Part shown: positions 5,122 to 6,598 of the stretch, in pieces | Layout: the number at the start of each line of letters is the position of its first letter | Position numbering within the stretch: position 1 is the first letter of the stretch | Assembly (NCBI GenBank): GCA_050732575.1 | Contig: JBOHRF010000292.1 | Coordinates: 1 to 6,598, forward strand | DNA from: JBBDWZ01 sp050732575 | GTDB lineage: Bacteria; Gemmatimonadota; Gemmatimonadetes; Longimicrobiales; RSA9 | Direction of reading: 5' to 3' | DNA length: 6,598 nt | The notes under the pieces: model-generated | Databases searched by the model: none | Told to the model about the DNA's origin: nothing | Seen by the model: only the letters and a program-made list of their open reading frames with translations | Made by a program: the position numbers and the translations under genes

Positions 5122-5640
5122 GCTGGGGTCATTGCACCGAAATTCCGTTTGGAGGCCCTTTGGCACTTCAGCACCTACTCTGGCAATTTTTCCACGCCAG
5201 ATTGGAGCATCGCCGACCTTGGGTACATCGAGAAACATTGTCCGGGTCCTCAGTGCACCAGTGAAAACGTGTTGTACCTGCTGCACTGCTCGCCCGGGAA
5301 ATCCCTGCGCGTGCGATCCAAGCACTATGCGAAATGGCCATACTGGCTTAAACCAAAGCTCATCGGCAGCGTCCTCCAGTTGATGGAACCGAGCGATTTT
5401 GAACAAGACGACAAGACTAACAACTGCCAGCCGCCCGAGTGTCCTCCCTACACCGAGCCAGATGGAGAGGGTTGTGTGGGCAGCGAGCCGTACACGGGCG
5501 GTGGTGTTCCTCCTGGCGAAGAGTATCCTCCACCGTACTATGTCTGTTATTGGTACCAGTATACGTACTACAACTACAACGGGAATGGACAGTGGGTAGC
5601 GTTGTACGTCTGGTACGAAGCAGAGTGTGAGCCACTATAG
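5029..5640 (+). CDS. Chimeric gene: ADOP permease start fused to a Cys/Tyr-rich protein
   Basis: Residues 1-31 (RRYLRLFGPDAEADIDDEMR and flanks) are the conserved start of ADOP-family permeases, MacB/FtsX-like membrane proteins of roughly 800 residues encoded after PadR. At about base 5120 the similarity ends. In the same frame follow 172 residues I do not recognise: no permease helices, eight cysteines, a Pro-rich middle (NCQPPECPPYTEPDGEGC, GGGVPPGEEYPPPYY) and a C-terminus of which 14 of the last 38 residues are Tyr or Trp (VCYWYQYTYYNYNGNGQW and on). Base composition falls: 5521-5580 is 25/60 GC by hand count, against 39/60 at 4681-4740. The frame has GC-biased third positions after the junction, so the second part looks like real coding sequence that lost its own start. 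It would be translated from the permease's ribosome-binding site AGGTGA (5015-5020). No signal peptide is visible. Confidence 0.75.
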   Translation: MRGDPPIWRRYLRLFGPDAEADIDDEMRHQIAGVIAPKFRLEALWHFSTYSGNFSTPDWSIADLGYIEKHCPGPQCTSENVLYLLHCSPGKSLRVRSKHYAKWPYWLKPKLIGSVLQLMEPSDFEQDDKTNNCQPPECPPYTEPDGEGCVGSEPYTGGGVPPGEEYPPPYYVCYWYQYTYYNYNGNGQWVALYVWYEAECEPL

Positions 5641-5679
5641 CGCGTCCAGCGTGACCAACATCTGAATGGCGAGGTGACA

Positions 5680-6099
5680 ATGTTTGCAGGAATCCTTCTG
5701 CTTGCCGCATTCCAAGTTGGTGGCAAGGAGCCAGTACGCGTGCCGGTAGAGGTCGTGCTTGTTGAACGGATCGGACAGCATGCGGTACCGGTGCTAGTCG
5801 TGAGGAACCCTGATGGCCGCGACATGATACTAGTAACACCAATGGCGACGTCGAACGACCTCGGGGCGGCCGTCGAGAGGTTCAAGGACATTTACCATCG
5901 GAACTCATCGGCGGTGTCAAGGAGGGAGGAATACTCTGTGAAGAGGATCACGAAACCGCTTGAGCCCAGCGCCGTGAGCAAGTCCGTTGTTAAGCGGTTG
6001 CGTGCCACACGTCTGCAGTTCGTGGCGGGCGTGGGCGAGGGTCGTGTGGTTCGGATATTCGTAACGGTTGAACAGGAGTATCGTCGCGACCGAACGTAG
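5680..6099 (+). CDS. Small hypothetical protein, possibly exported
   Basis: The 139-residue product is not a family I recognise. A hydrophobic stretch at residues 2-12 (FAGILLLAAFQ) could be a weak export signal or anchor, but it has no basic residues before it. Next come beta-prone segments (VRVPVEVVLVERI, HAVPVLVVRN, DMILVT), an amphipathic helix around DLGAAVERFKDIYHRN, and a very basic second half ending in EYRRDRT. The start is taken as ATG 5680 because GAGG at 5671-5674 lies five bases upstream. A GTG at 5674 in the same frame overlaps that site. It begins 39 bases after the chimeric gene's stop on the same strand, so they may share a transcript. Base composition is intermediate between the low-GC gene before it and the normal DNA after it, consistent with one imported segment. 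Confidence 0.68.
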   Translation: MFAGILLLAAFQVGGKEPVRVPVEVVLVERIGQHAVPVLVVRNPDGRDMILVTPMATSNDLGAAVERFKDIYHRNSSAVSRREEYSVKRITKPLEPSAVSKSVVKRLRATRLQFVAGVGEGRVVRIFVTVEQEYRRDRT

Positions 6100-6239
6100 A
6101 AGGAAGTAGGTTTATCACAGGCAGCGGGACACCGTCGGGCTGCATGCCGGCGTGTCCGGCGAACTGCCCAAGGGTATGCCGTTCGACGGCCCGTCGGGCT
6201 GGGCGAGTGGGTCACGGGTGTCGGGCGACAGGAACGAAA
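6100..6239. repeat. Spacer with paired direct repeats and a hairpin
   Basis: CCGTCGGGCTG occurs exactly twice, at 6132-6142 and 6191-6201. A second near-pair follows in the same order: GTGTCCGGCGA at 6152-6162 and GTGTCGGGCGA at 6218-6228. Offsets are 59 and 66 bases, so this may be an old imperfect duplication. GCCGT 6178-6182 and ACGGC 6186-6190 form a tight hairpin with a TCG loop. Frame 2 is open from 6110 to 6247 without a good start. Confidence 0.5.
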
Positions 6240-6572
6240 ATGACTAGTGGATTGTTCGCTGCAAGCATGGCACGACGTCAATGGAAATGGAAGGTGCGCC
6301 GGCACCTTGCGATCGGCATGGCTTGGGCGGCCAGCTGCATCCCTGGCGCGCTCGCTGAACTGAACGCGAATGAGGCGCGATCAACGGACAGGCAGTGCAC
6401 GCGGACCGCGCCCAGGACCGTAGCGCGGTTTGGCACACCCGGGCATGTCCTGGCTGACGGATGGATATCCTCCACGAAGAACGGATTGATCGTTGCGGGG
6501 ATCGAAGTGGATGCAACCGACACTAGCACTCCGTTCGAGAAAGAACTTCGTGCCGCGCGCGTGTTTACATGA
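6240..6572 (+). CDS. Small hypothetical secreted protein
   Basis: The 110-residue protein begins with a long, basic, tryptophan-containing n-region (MARRQWKWKVRRH), followed by a hydrophobic core AIGMAWAASCIPGALA that ends in a textbook ALA-E signal-peptidase site at about residue 39. The RR-x-L pattern in VRRHLAIG loosely recalls a Tat signal but lacks the full motif. The mature part is about 71 residues, with one cysteine (RQCTR) and a beta-prone middle (DGWISSTKNGLIVAGIEVDA). I do not recognise it. ATG 6240 is preferred because AGGAA lies five bases before it. ATG 6267 would give a shorter, more usual signal peptide. The end, RAARVFT then TGA, overlaps a possible next start (ATGA), so it may be the first gene of a coupled pair, or it may be truncated by a frameshift. 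Confidence 0.6.
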   Translation: MTSGLFAASMARRQWKWKVRRHLAIGMAWAASCIPGALAELNANEARSTDRQCTRTAPRTVARFGTPGHVLADGWISSTKNGLIVAGIEVDATDTSTPFEKELRAARVFT

Positions 6573-6598
6573 TGCGATTGGCGACGTATGCCTTCCGG
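6569..6598 (+). CDS. Possible start of a further gene, cut by the window edge
   Basis: ATG 6569 overlaps the preceding TGA in the classic ATGA arrangement, and a second ATG follows at 6572. Ten codons, beginning MMRLATYAFR, are visible and remain open to the edge. No clear ribosome-binding site is present (the preceding bases are GTGTTTAC), so translation would rely on coupling. It could instead be the continuation of the preceding gene after a frameshift. Confidence 0.3.
   Translation, partial: MMRLATYAFR

Noticed and set aside
4630..5406. 258-residue minus-strand open frame across padR and the chimeric gene
   Set aside because: It reads the exact complement of the plus-strand codons. The plus frame encodes PadR and has the more GC-biased third positions, so this is a shadow.
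6110..6247. Frame-2 reading that looks protein-like (GVSGELPKGMPFDGPSGW)
   Set aside because: It has no start codon with a ribosome-binding site before the protein-like part. The only ATG (6176) leaves 23 residues. It may be a gene relic, but I cannot support it.
1..6598. tRNA, rRNA, CRISPR array, riboswitch, transposase or integrase
   Set aside because: I looked through the intergenic stretches on both strands and found no cloverleaf, regularly spaced repeat array, known riboswitch core or DDE/tyrosine recombinase motif.

Overview
The window looks like a piece of a GC-rich bacterial chromosome, most likely Gemmatimonadota, with Acidobacteriota as the next guess. The argument rests on four things. 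A PadR regulator is placed directly before the first codons of an ADOP-type (MacB/FtsX-like) permease. A small 'MGVDQYTS' lipoprotein is present. Start codons are mixed (ATG, GTG, perhaps TTG). Upstream coding DNA is about 65% GC in a hand-counted 60-base sample. No RNA gene, CRISPR array, transposase or integrase is visible.

Layout. Bases 1-138 hold a small hairpin and a run of GAACGN-like hexamers. A minus-strand pair follows: a six-helix aquaporin (535-1242) and a four-helix membrane protein (139-513). Divergent from it is a wrecked potassium-sensing two-component locus: a KdpE receiver domain (1372 to about 1830) joined out of frame to the ATPase end of KdpD (about 1827-2322), which itself has a one-base frameshift. 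A tungstate-binding lipoprotein of the TupA type (2319-3125) follows with no TupB or TupC. It converges on a Crp/Fnr-family regulator (3171-3869, minus) across 45 bases packed with TTGAAC half-sites. The regulator is divergent from a small lipoprotein (3931-4416).

Bases 4417-4680 are non-coding and hold two separate inverted repeats. Next come PadR (4681-5025) and a chimeric gene (5029-5640) whose first ~31 codons are the conserved start of an ADOP permease and whose remainder is an unrelated Cys/Tyr-rich sequence with visibly lower GC. Two unrecognised small genes with possible export signals follow (5680-6099 and 6240-6572). A further gene may begin at 6569 and run off the edge.

Taken together, this is an accessory, partly decaying region. 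The kdp pair has been deleted and frameshifted. The tupA gene is an orphan with a doubtful start. The PadR gene has an unusual proline in its DNA-recognition region, and its partner permease has been replaced by foreign-looking sequence. The intact functions are water or small-solute passage (aquaporin), oxyanion binding (TupA) and a Crp-like regulator that lacks the usual cAMP-binding residues. I do not see a complete undescribed multi-gene system. The best candidates for novelty are the chimeric Cys/Tyr-rich gene with its two small neighbours, and the bacterial aquaporin with a plant-TIP2-like selectivity filter.
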